Shown: positions 38,901 through 49,694 of the stretch, piece after piece
How the letters are laid out: each line of letters begins with the position of its first letter
Numbering within the stretch: the stretch's first letter is position 1
DNA from: Yamagishiella unicocca
Taxonomy: Eukaryota > Chlorophyta > Chlorophyceae > Chlamydomonadales > Volvocaceae
Direction: 5' to 3'
Assembly: GCA_003116995.1 (NCBI GenBank)
Contig: BDSL01000015.1
Location: 744,001 to 808,000 of the forward strand
Length of the DNA stretch: 64,000 nt
Position numbers and translations under genes: made by a program
The notes under the pieces: generated by a model
What the model saw: only the letters and a program-made list of their open reading frames with translations
The model's database searches: none
Told to the model about the DNA's origin: nothing

Positions 38901-41900
38901 GTGCGCTGGACTGTAGCTAGCGTGGAGCTCCGGCAGTAGCAGCACCGGCGACAGGTAGGCGGAGTCGGGGTTGTCCGCTAGGTACAGCAGCAGCCCCTGC
39001 ACTCGCACCTGGTGGCCGCAGGGGATCCGGCCGGCAGCCGCGCCCGCATCACCTCCACCACCACCACCACCACCACCGCCACCATTGGACATTGGTTCCG
39101 GAGCCACGGTCGATGACCCCGCTGCCACCGCTGCTGCTGTTGCAGTTAACGGCCATGGTGTTGGACCCGTAGGCTCCGTCGGCCGCAGGCTGTAGGTCAG
39201 TTGGTCTAGGCTGAGGAGAGCGTGGCAGGCCAGGTGGCCGGTCCCGGAAGCTGCGGCGAAGGGTGTGCGGCTGGGCGCCACCGCGAGCACGGCGCAGTTC
39301 CGCAGCTGCACCCACACCCGCAGGCCCGCGCCACCGCCTGCTTCAGCGGGCGCTGCGGCTACTGCGGATTTTGCAGGCGGTACTGCTGCCGCGCCGGCAG
39401 TTGCCGCCGCTGAGGTCGCAGCTGTGGCTGCGGCTGTGGCTGCGGCTGCAGCTGCACCAGACGCAGCGCACGCGATGGCGGGCTGCGTTACCTTCCCTTC
39501 GCCACCAGTGACACCAGTGCCGTGGGATGTGGGCGATCGCTCGACGCTGCCCGCTGCTGCTCGCTCGCCGGCGGCATCCGAGCCCGAGCCGCCCAGCCCC
39601 GCCACCAGGGACAGTATCAGCCCCATGCCTAGGGCCAAGTCCGCCACCCGCACCTCCACGCCACCACCACCAGCGCCACCATCTTCTCCTCCAGACCCGG
39701 CGCTCTCCGCAAACACGTACTGTGCCTCCGCCATGTCATCAGCGCCGCTTTCCGGCGGGACGCCGCCCTGGAGCGGTTGCGCTTGCGGCGGCGAGCACCG
39801 CTGCGGCGGCTGCGTCCGCAGGTGCTGCCACCAGCAACAAGCCGTACGCGCCGATGCCGCCGCCGCCGCCGCCGCGGGATCCGGCGGCGGCGCCGCGCCC
39901 GCTGACCAGTACCGGAACGCCACCGCGGCGTCGTCGCGGCCCGGTCCGTTGGACAGAAGGAAGTGCCCTGGCTGGTCGGTAGCGCCCAACAATCGCAGCC
40001 CAGACACAGCGCCACAGGTGCTGAGTGCCCCCGTGGGCTTCCTGTGGACGTCTGCAGTCAGTGACGCAGCCCAGATGGTGCGGGCTAAGGACCAGAGCGG
40101 GCCGGCGGCGGCGTCGTCGGGCCGGGTCGCTGGCGGCGGCGGCGGCGGCGCCAGCTGCAGCTGCAGGCCGCGGAGGTGAGCGGACAGCGCCAGCTCGGTG
40201 CCGCTCAACGAGACGGAGAGGTCGGTCCTGCCCGCGGTGCGGACACACACCACCTGCAGCGGCGACGACGCTGGGGTGCCGCCGCCGCCGGCGCTGGCCG
40301 AACCTTCCTCCACGTCCGCCACGTACTTGACATCGAAGGGCGCCAGCGAGAGCTGCACAAACGTGGTGCGAGGCAGCAGCGGCAGGCGGCTCATCGCGGA
40401 GGCCCTGGCAGATGCTGACTGCTGCCCCTGCTGCTCCTGCTGCTCCTGCCCCTGCTGCTCCTGCTGCTGCTGCTGCCCCTGCTGCTCCTGCCGCTGCTGC
40501 TGCCGCATGTAAGCCGGCGTCGCGTCTTGGCTCACCATTTCCACCGCCCCAGCCGGCGCGGCTGCGCTACTGGAAACCTCGCCAGCAGCTGTGACAAACC
40601 AGGATTGGGCTGCGGCAGTTGACTCCTCACCGCTCCCACCGCCGACCCCGGGGCCTCCGGGCTCCCCGCCTAAGCTCGCCCGTCTCCCGCCGCGACCAAG
40701 GTTGATGTTCAAGCTGCGCCGGTACTCGGCTGACCCCGCCGCCGCTGCCGCCGTGGGTGCTCGCGGAGGGGCTCCGGGCCCCTGCCGCTCCGCCGCCTGG
40801 CCGGCTGCCGCCCAACGATTTTCGGCGGAGGAAGGAAGCGGAGACGGCGGGGCGCTGCGCGCGACGAAGGGTTGCAGCTGCGCGCCACCGCTGCCGCTGG
40901 GAGGGGTCATGACGGCGGCCCCGGGGACCGCCGACGAGGAGGAAGGGGCCCGAGAGCTTTCACCAGCAAGGTGCGGCGGCGGCGAGCTCCCCGCTACAGC
41001 GCCGGGCGAAAGGCCTGGCTCGACCACGCCTGGCGGTGCCCCTCCCGGGCCGCCTTGCGGGACGCTGTGAGGCCCGGGGGGAGGTGGTGGTGGCGAGTGC
41101 TCCGGCGCAGATGACAGGGAGCGAATCAGCCGTTGCAGGTCCGAGATCTGCGAGATGGGAAGTGGAGACGGAGTTTCACGTCTGGGTAATACGGATTTAG
41201 GCTGCCGTAACGTCCCTCCACCGCCCCCCAGCGCCCCAAAAAGCCGCAGACCCGGACCTCAACCCGCCTGACTCCGCGTCCCTGCCCCAGCCTTGGAGGT
41301 ATCGAGTCCCTGCCCCAGCCCTGGAGGCATCGAGTCCCTGCCCCAGCCCTGGAGGCATCGAGTCCCTGCCCCAGCCCTGGAGGCATCGAGTCCCTGCCCC
41401 AGCCCTGGAGGCATCGAGTCCCTGCCCCAGCCCTGGAGGCATCGAGTCCCTGCCCCAGCCCTGGAGGCATCGAGTCCCTGCCCCAGCCCTGGAGGCATCG
41501 AGTCCCTGCCCCAGCCCTGGAGGCATCGAGTCCCTGCCCCAGCCCTGGAGGCATCGAGTCCCTGCCCCAGCCCTGGAGGCATCGAGTCCCTGCCCCAGCC
41601 CTGGAGGCATCGAGTCCCTGCCCCAGCCCTGGAGGCCTCGAGCCCCTGCCCCAGCCCTGGAGGCATCGCAGACCTGTGAGGAGTGCAAGGTGGTGGTCAG
41701 TCCGTTGAGGGCCAGCTGCAGTGCCACCGACGGCGCGCTGGTGTCCTGCTCCAGGCGGCTCTGGCTGATGACGCCGCGGAGCTGCAGGGAGGCTGGCAGC
41801 AGCGACCGGATCGGGCGGAGCTGCGAGTGCTGGCGCTGCTGCGGAAGGTGCTGCTGCTGCTGGTGGTGGGATGATTGCGGGAGTGACCCCAGGGAGGCGT

Positions 41901-44900
41901 GCCGCTGGTGCCGAGGGCGGCAGCTGTGGGGCCCACCAGGTGCCGCGACCGAGACTGCGGCCGCGGCCACGGCCACGGCCGCGCGCGCCGTGCCGGCGGG
42001 CGGGAGACGGTACGCTACACGTACGGCGCGTACGGCGAAGTGCGTGTGCTGGTACAGGAAGAGCCGCTCCAGCTCCTCTATCGAGTAAGGCGACGAGTGG
42101 GGCGTGGCGTGGCCGCCTTCTGGACTGCCTTCACCGCTGCGCGGTGCAGCCGCCTCGCCTTCGCCCGAGGCCGCTGGCGAGGCAGCCGCGCTCGTCATGT
42201 CGCCAGCCAGCGCTGCCAGGTCGGCGGCTGTGCTACTGGGGCTGACCGTACGTCGCAGCAGCTCTTGAAGCCTCCGCAGGGTGATGTCCGCCAGGAGGGC
42301 CTCAGCCGCGGTCGCGGCTTCTAGCGCCGTGAAGCCCTCCGCGCCGCCAAACACGTCGCTCGATCCCCCGGAGCTGGAGTAACGGTCCCCGCCCGCAGCG
42401 CCCCGCTCGCTTCCCGGCCCCTCCTCTTGCCGGGGCGGCGACGGCGGCAGGCCTGGCAGCAGCGTCAGTTGAACGCCGTACACCCCAACCGTGAGGTGGC
42501 TCATTGCCTCCGACAGGAAGTTCACGTCACGCGGAGTGTCGTACGGCACGTGGGAGCCTCCGACCGCGCCGGCGCCGTCGGCGGTCGCCCGCGCGTCCAG
42601 GGGCATCATTACCTCCAGCCCTTCCACCTGCGGAGCCCCCGCCGCCGCGGGTAAGGAGGCGAAACCGGAGACGAGTTACGCAACGTTGGTACGGCATGCC
42701 GCGACACGCCACTGCCGTACCGCCCACTGTCGTGACGCCCCCTCCCTAGCCCCTACCCCACCCACCCCAACACACACGCATCCTACATCCCACACACGCA
42801 CAGTCCTCCGCACCTGCAGCTGCAGCCGCTGCGACGGCGCCGTGCAGCCCAGGTGCTGCAGCTTGGCGAGGATACGCGCATCGCGGCTCTGGAACCTCGC
42901 GATGGCGTGCATGGTGTGGTGCTCCAGGGTGGACGACACGTCCACCGCCAGCGCCGCCCCGACTGCCGCCAGGCACCGCGCCCGGTACAGCAGCCGCAGC
43001 GGGCGAATGTGGACGTCCACCAGGCCGCCGCCGCGCTGCTCCAGGGAGGCCACCGGCGGGCCATTGTGCCAGGAATCCGACGGCGCCAGCGCCGCCGCCG
43101 GCGCGTTAGTCTGGTAGCCCATGGCCCAGTGCCCGGCGTCGGAGTCGAGGCTGTCGGTGCTGACGGAGGAGTGCAGCCCCGGGGAGCGCCCCGTGCAAGC
43201 CAGCAGCTGACCCAGGGACGCCCATGACCCGTGGGTCGCGCGGCGCGGGCGCCGGTTGGGCGTGCCGCCGCCGCCGGGCGAAGGGCCGCCGGCTGCGTCT
43301 CCCGCGGCGGCTCCGGAGCCCGCCGCGAGGGCGTCTGGGTCGAGATCCGCTTGCGCCAAGATACACTCAGCGACCCCTGGGTCAGTGAAGAGGTCGTAGG
43401 CGTGGAGCGTGCCGATGGACGCCTGTACGGCGGCGCCGGCGCCGTCCGACTCGATCGAGAGAGCGGCCGAGCCCAACGCCAACGACAGCAGAGTGGCCCC
43501 GGCTGAGGTGCCGTAGGGGGCGGTGGCGGTGGGCGTTCCTGGCGAGACCGTCACGCCGGTGACCGACCCACGGGTCACGCCACCGCCGGCCCCCCGACTG
43601 CTGCTGCTGCTCGGACCCTTGACGTCGAGGTTCACTTGCAGCACCCGAACCTGCAGCGCCAGCGGCGTTGCCGCCCCTGCGCCGCCAGCCGCCGCGCTGC
43701 CGGGATGCTGCTGGTAATGAAGATGCTGGGGCTGGTGATGGTGATAGTGATGGTGATGGTGATGGTGATGCTGGTGGTGGCCTGGGGCCTGTCCGTGCGC
43801 CCCCACCTCCGACGCGGGCGCGCCCGCCGCCACGGCCGCCTGCAGCGAGGTTCCCTGGAGCAGCCGGTAGAGCTCCGCCAGCTCCACGTCCGTCAGCGTG
43901 GCCTGAGCCACATGCGCAGCTGGCGTCTTGGCGCTGCCGCCGCCGCCGCTGCCGTACAGGAAAAAGCCGGACACCCCGGATAGGCCCCAGGTAAGCCAGC
44001 TGCGGTGCTGCGCCGGCGAGGGATCAGTCCGCTGGCTGCCTGAGGCCGCCTCCGCCGCGGCGGCCGCCGCCGTGGCGCGCTCCCGCTCCTGCTCCTCCTC
44101 CAGCGCCCGCTCCGTCACCTGACGGAACGTCAGGATGTCCGCGACCGGCAAGTAGGCTTCCAGCCGTTGCAGCTCGATCAGCTCCTCCGAGGGGCTCACC
44201 AGATGAGCGGCGGCGGCGGCGGCGGCGGCGCCAGCTGTGGTGGCGGCGGTGGCGGCGGCGGTGCTTCCGGGCCCCCCGGCGGCAGCGCCACCCTCCGCCT
44301 GCCGGAGGTGCTCGAGCTTCTGCCGGTACAGCCGAGTGTACTGCAGCTTGTAGTGCAGGTAGTCCCGCAGAGACCGGGTGCCGCGGCGCTCGCGCACGTC
44401 GTGCAATACGGCACGTACGGCGTACTGCCAAACGTGCGCCCACCTGACGGGGCCGCCGACGGGGCCGCCGGAGGTGGACGGCCTGCCGCCGGGGGCCAGT
44501 CCGACCGCGTCCGATGACGAACACGGCGACGAAACCAGCGGCGCGGCAGCTTGCGGGGTGATACTTCGGATCGCTTGCGTGTACCGCGGCGGCGGCGGCG
44601 CCGCTGCGGGTCTGGCTGCCAGCCGCTGATCATCGGCGGCGACCCTGGCTGCGACAGCCCCGGCGCTGGCTGGCGGTGCCCTTATCGTGCCGCTGCTGCG
44701 GGCTGCAGCTTGCAAAGGCGCGGTGCCTGCCAAGGCGGCTGGCGGGGATGCGCCGTCACGGCCGGGGGACACGGCAGGCGGCGACCCGTCACCGTCGTCA
44801 TCGCCGTCACCGTCATCATGGCCGCACCCGTCAACCGCGGCTGCAGCCGTCGCGGCGCCCGCAGCACCGCCCCCGGCGTCCGCGCCAAACAGATCCGCGG

Positions 44901-47900
44901 AGGAGGCGCAAGCGCGCCGAGGCATGTACGACAAAGGCTGCTGTTGACCGTCGCCGCCCTGGCCGGTTTCGTAGCTGGGCGGTTGGAGCCGGTCTGTGGG
45001 CAGCTGCGCCAGCCGCTCGGTGGCGCCGGCCTGGCCCGCGCCGCTCCGCTGACCTTGCTGCCCCCCCTCGTCCTCCTCCTGTACGGACTGCAGCACAAAC
45101 CGGCTCATGCCGTGAATCCTCCCTGGGTCCGAGGAGCTGCGCTGTAGCGGCGGCATGGGCGCGGCGGCCGCCACGCCAGCGCTGCCGCTGCCGTACGGTG
45201 ACGGCGACGCCGACGTCGACGCTGCCGCGTCCTCGCGGACCCGCTCCATCTGAGCCGCCGTACACCACCCCGGCGGGCGGAACCTGCCGTACCGGTTGCG
45301 CCGGGTCCACACCGCCAGGTCGTCCGCCAGCTGCACCATGCTCTGCAGCTGCTCCGGCCTGACCTGGATCTGTACGGCTTCCGTACCCGCGATGACCTCG
45401 ATGTGCATGCCCGCCGCCGCCACCGCTGCCGACGACGACGACGACGGCGCCGCGCCCGCCGCCGGTCCACCAGAGCACCCGGAGTTGCCTCCAGCTGGCT
45501 GCTGCGCCGCCGAATTGAAATGGCGCTGCTGCTGCTGCTGCGCCTGACCCGCCGGAGCCCCGCCGCTGCGGCCGCCGCTGCCGGCACTGCCCTGTCGCGA
45601 GCCCGCCGCCGCCGCCGCCGCCGCGACCCCCTCAGTCGCCGCCAGCGCCTGCGCGTACGACATCGCCTGCGCCCCATGGTGACTGCCGTGTATGTGTACG
45701 TGGTGCTGCTGCTGGGCCGCTTGGGAGCCCGCCGCTGCCGCCGCCGCCGCTGTCGTGCCTCCCGCAACCACGGTGATCCGCAGCAGGCTGTCCAGGGGGC
45801 TGACCAGGTAGTCGTCGGGGTGGGGCGGCAGCAGCGGGGCCAAGGCCGCGCCCTGCGCCGGCTGGCAGGCCGCCCCCGGGCGCGGCGCGCGCCAGTAGAC
45901 GCCCAGGCCCCGGATTGCGATATGGCGGGCGAGCTTGGCATGCTGGCGTGAGGGGAAGCGGGAAGGTGACAGCAATCAGGGAGGCAGGTGCCGGGGTTGC
46001 GGGGGTCGTTCGTACCTGGTGAACTGGCGTGCCGTGACAGTTTGGCCGGGCACGTTCATCCACGCGATGCCCGGCCCCGCCCCGCCCAGCCACGTCCCTC
46101 CGCGGCTCCTCCGGAGGACTCAACGCTCCTGCCCTCCCTGGCCTTCAGCTCCGCATCCGCTTCCCGCCTTCCGACACCACCCACCCCCACAGACCACATT
46201 TCCCCAGTCGCCGGCACCACATTACCGGTTCTTTTGTTGTAGCCCCCGCAGACCACCTCCCTGCCACACGCGCGCCCCTCCCCGCCGGCGCCTCGCCACC
46301 CAGCCACCCCCCAACCCACAAGCTCCCCACCCGCCGCGGTCCCCTGAGATCGGCTCCCTAGTACACGGGCTTTCCTCACGAACCCACCCACCGCGTGCCG
46401 GCCGAGCGTGGCGCCGTACAGTCGGGCCAGCACCGACTTGGGCGCCTTGGGCTCCGGAACCGTGCTGAGGCTGTCCAGTGCCACTCCGGCGGCGAAGGGG
46501 ACGCCGTCCTGGCGGCCCTGCGGAGGCCGGTGGGGGTAGCGTAGAAGCCGGTGGGTGGCCGGTGGGGATGGGGATGCGAGCAAAGACCGTAGCCGGACAG
46601 GGTGATGAGCCTCAGACTGAGGCGGGAAAGCGATGTGGGTCGGGGCTAAGGGGCACGCGGGCCCGGCCACTCTCAGGTACGGTAGTTTAGAACCAGGTTC
46701 CATGAGAAAGCATGGACGCATGACGCCGTCCTGACACCGGCCCTCAGGCCACAGGCGCCCTCCGCTCGGCCCGCTCCGCGCAGCTCACCCGGAACGCGAT
46801 GTGGACATTGCGGACGCTGAACTGCAGGCGGTTGAGCAGGAACTGCGACAGGTACTGTACGGTAGCCGACCACAAGCCCCCGCCGAAGCCCCCGCCGCTG
46901 CTGCTGCTGCTGCTGTTACCGCCAGGGGCCGCAACGGCAGGGCCGCCAGCTGCATGCGAGGCTGCATGCCCATCGGCTGCGGCGGGGTGGGCAGCGGCTG
47001 GTGCAGGTGCGGCAGCGGACGTTGCGCCAACACCGGGGCTGCTGTCAGGGGCGGCCTGCACGGAGCTCCCCACGGCCGCGGCTGCGGGGCCCACGGCCTG
47101 GCCCGCGCCGCCAGCGGACGCCCGGTGGGCTGCCGACCTGCCAGCGGTACCCCCCGCTCCCTGTTGCTGACCTGGAGTTTGCTGCTGCTGCTGCTGTTGC
47201 TGCACTACCATTCTGCGCGACAGTTTGGCAAGCTCCGCCGCGGCGAGGTCGGCCTGCTTGGCGGCCTGCTCGCGGCGGAGGGCGGCCGCCTCCTCCCACT
47301 GCAACATGCGCCGGGGTCGGGCGGGAGGTGGCGTGGAAGGTGGGGTGGAAGGTAGGCGGTAAGGGGAGGGGCAAGGGGAAGGGAAGACGGGTGCTCTTAG
47401 TTGCGGAGCGGCGGGATAAGGGTCGTCGACAAGGGGTACCGTCCACACATCTACCGCCGTGTCCAACCCCGGCGAGCTGACCGACCTGACTGTGGGTCCC
47501 CGTACGTGCCCTTAAGCGGCGCTAGTGCGTCGCAAGACGGGGATACCCTACCCGCTGACACGGCTACCGGCCGGCCCACCGTGGCAATGCGACTGATCCG
47601 TCGGCCAGCCGGGGGACCGACGTCACCTCCGAAAGACCCCTCATCAGACCGCAGCCCCCAGACCACCGAACGGGCACAGCAGCGCGCCCATACACGTGGA
47701 CAAGCACACGCCTCCGCCCGCTCGTCCAGCCCGGCCCCCGCCTGCACCCCGCCTGCACCCCGCCCGCTCATCCAGCCCGGCCCCCGCCTGCACCCCGCCT
47801 GCACCCCGCTCACCTCGCTGTCAGCTCGCTCCGTGGCGTACAGCACCACATCGCTCAACTCCACAACCAGCGAGCCAGTCAGCCAGTTGCCCCAGGGGAT

Positions 47901-48964
47901 CTGCAGCCAGCGCAAGGCATCCAGACGGCAGTCCCGTCAGCAACGCCACTGCACCCCACTCCACCAGCACCGGGCCGAGCGATTGGCCGCCGTGTGCGGG
48001 TGCTGCGCCCCGAGACCATGACCCGCCGCCAAGACACAGGGCCGCTGGGGCGTCACCCTGCCCCCTCTGGCTAGGTGTTCTCCTCCTCATCCTGCGTTGC
48101 GCGCACGGGCTTCCCTGCTGCTCCTCCCCTCTTCCGGCATCGGCACCAAGCCCATGATTTTGCGGCCGGGTTTCGTCGCTACCCTGCTATCTCCGGACCA
48201 AAACCTATGAATGTGCGCACGGGCTTCTTCGCTACCCCCCCTCCGGGACCCAATGCCACCTTGATGCGGAGGCGCCCCACGACCCCCTCGTGGATGGCAA
48301 CAGGCAGCTTCAGGTAGTCGAAGGCCTCCGCACGCAGCCGGACGTTCTCCAGGACGCCAGAGCCTTTCGCAAAGGGGGCCGGCGAAGCAGGGGGGCGGAG
48401 AGGGCACCGGCGGAAGGATCACGAGGGAGGTGCGCGGGTGGGACGATGTGGGTCAGACCGTGAGGGCAGCCGGGGGTCCCACAAGCGACGGAGTAGCGAG
48501 CGAGGGAGCGAGGGGCTGTGGGTGCAAGCCAGGCGGGAGGATGGGTGAAGTGTGGGTTGGCTGGCGGCCTGCTTGCAGATCAGCGCCGCGAGGCCTTGGC
48601 TGCTTGAAGCACTATTGGGCATCGCTGGTAGCAAATAACATGGGGCTGATGATGACAGGACGGGCCTGCGCCCTACGACAAATATTGCACGCATCGTGGT
48701 ACGGCCAGCGTGCGATACGCCATAGGAGGCGTGGGCAGGCGGAGGCTGGAGGCACGAGGGCAGGGTTGCTGCCATGGCGTCCGCAAGCACGTTTGACCTG
48801 ATCTCGATCCCTGAATCAGTAGTATCGCTCGGCACCAGCTGCATGGACATGTAAAGCCTGCCCAGCTCACCGCTCCACAGGCTGATGCGCAGCTTGTCCT
48901 TCTGCACGTCCACGAAACGGCCCAGAGACGTGGCCAACATGTCTGCAGCCCATCCTTCGAACAT
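22031..48964 (-). CDS. VPS13-like: Giant VPS13-type lipid-transfer protein, about 6,827 aa
   Basis: Bridge-like protein expected to move lipids between membranes at contact sites. Exons: 48871-48964, 48260-48363, 47814-47900, 46789-47298, 46392-46517, 42814-45942, 41674-42627, 34722-41147, 33726-34373, 28955-33379, 28389-28504, 27932-28109, 25614-27608, 25179-25382, 24517-24795, 23964-24074, 23223-23474, 22031-22876. They sum to 6,828 codons; phases are 0 except introns 1 (1) and 11 (2). The chorein N-terminus starts MFEGWAADMLATSLGRFVD and continues IPWGNWLTGSLVVELSDV. VAB-like repeats lie at about 4030-5500 (NDSGLWLSIGD, PRYVVHNGLSAAVQVRQQ). SHR-BD-like motifs include PVHWADIG, PYRIDNCSGEVLHVQQ and LPYTWDE. 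The ATG2_C-like part reads GLGVGVWHLISMPVAGALRG at about 6290. A PH-like end closes the protein. It is about twice the usual length owing to Ala, Gly, Ser, Gln and His tracts. Boundaries of exons 5, 7, 9 and 15 are the least certain. Confidence 0.85.
24398..24516 (+). repeat. Minisatellite (AACCACCAAACCC-type) at an intron start
   Basis: Alternating units of AACCACCAAACCC and CACCACCAAACCC fill the first about 120 nt of intron 15 of the VPS13-type gene. They begin right at the proposed GTGGGT donor. The frame stays open through it on the minus strand, producing a spurious Gly-Trp-Val-rich tail. Confidence 0.85.
25399..25435 (+). repeat. Intron element, copy 2 (GGACAGGATAGTTGGCGC)
   Basis: GCCGTGTACGCGACC followed by GGACAGGATAGTTGGCGC, just upstream of exon 14 of the VPS13-type gene. 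Same orientation relative to the host gene as copy 1. Confidence 0.75.
33555..33665 (+). repeat. 36-nt tandem repeat, three copies
   Basis: Three copies of a unit containing AAATGCCGTGACGTACGCAT and GTACCGCAGGCAGC. The first copy is slightly diverged. They lie in intron 9 of the VPS13-type gene. Confidence 0.9.
41285..41672 (+). repeat. 28-nt minisatellite, about 14 copies
   Basis: A 28-nt unit containing GGCATCGAGTCCCTGCCCCA and GCCCTGGA repeats almost perfectly about 14 times. It fills most of intron 7 of the VPS13-type gene and touches its donor. 28 is not a multiple of three, so one repeat cycle passes through all frames. No frame on the minus strand has a stop, which explains the long spurious ORFs there. 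Confidence 0.97.
43734..43783 (-). repeat. Coding GATGGT/ATGGTG run giving a poly-His tract
   Basis: A plus-strand GATGGTGATGGTGATG run lies in exon 6 of the VPS13-type gene. Read on the coding strand it gives about 15 His interrupted by Gln and Tyr. Further His-rich runs occur in the same gene near 30195-30245 (PHPHPHPH) and 22600-22645 (HHHHHPHQAHQAH). Confidence 0.85.
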
Positions 48965-49694
48965 GATGGTGTTGCTGGGGCATCGACGGCGCTATCGCCG
49001 CCGCTGGCGCAACAATCCGACAACTGCAGTCACCGACAAACTAGGATACAACGCAGGGTACCACGCATCATTCAAAAGGGTCCGGGATGTTTGTTCTGCA
49101 GACATCTAGCGTCCTAGATGGGGCCGTCCATCATTACATAAGCAGGCTAGAACAATCAGTCGACCGTCGCAATGGTTTAACGTTTGAGCAGTTGCACATG
49201 TTGCACATGTCAAAAGACGCTAAGAAACACAGTATAGAATACCGCGTATGCGTCATTATTCTGCGGCAGGTGATCATGCGTTCATCCCAAGTGATGGTAA
49301 ACTGGTTGTGCGGCGAACAATCCTAAGCAATCCTAACATGACTGAGCCCTCCTAAACCATACTTCACGTGATAGGTAAACATACTGGTTACACGTGAAGC
49401 TATGTTTATTTCTGCTATTTTCGTACCAACTTCGCGATAGAACGCTTACCGCCTTATCGGACGTTTGCCTTCGCACCTTGCATGCAGCCAGGTGCCTGAC
49501 ATACTTAGCGTGGTATTGACATCTGTACAGACGGCGGGCTGTCCAGGTCGCGCTGCGAGGCCTCGGCCGCTTCGATGGCACGGAACGTTAGGTTTACAAC
49601 GAAGAGACATTTAACACAATAGGGGTGCACGGTTGACCAGGATGAGTTTATAAACGGGGGATTTACTTTCCAGCTGGCGAGGGTGCCACTCGAC
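48965..49694. other. Divergent promoter region
   Basis: This 730 bp separates the start of the VPS13-type gene (minus) from that of the next plus-strand gene. It is relatively AT-rich after 49130. It must hold both promoters. No conserved motif could be assigned. Confidence 0.45.

Noticed and set aside
41126..41680. Repeat proteins (28-residue units) on both strands
   Set aside because: They are translations of the 28-nt minisatellite; the flanking exons splice in phase without it.
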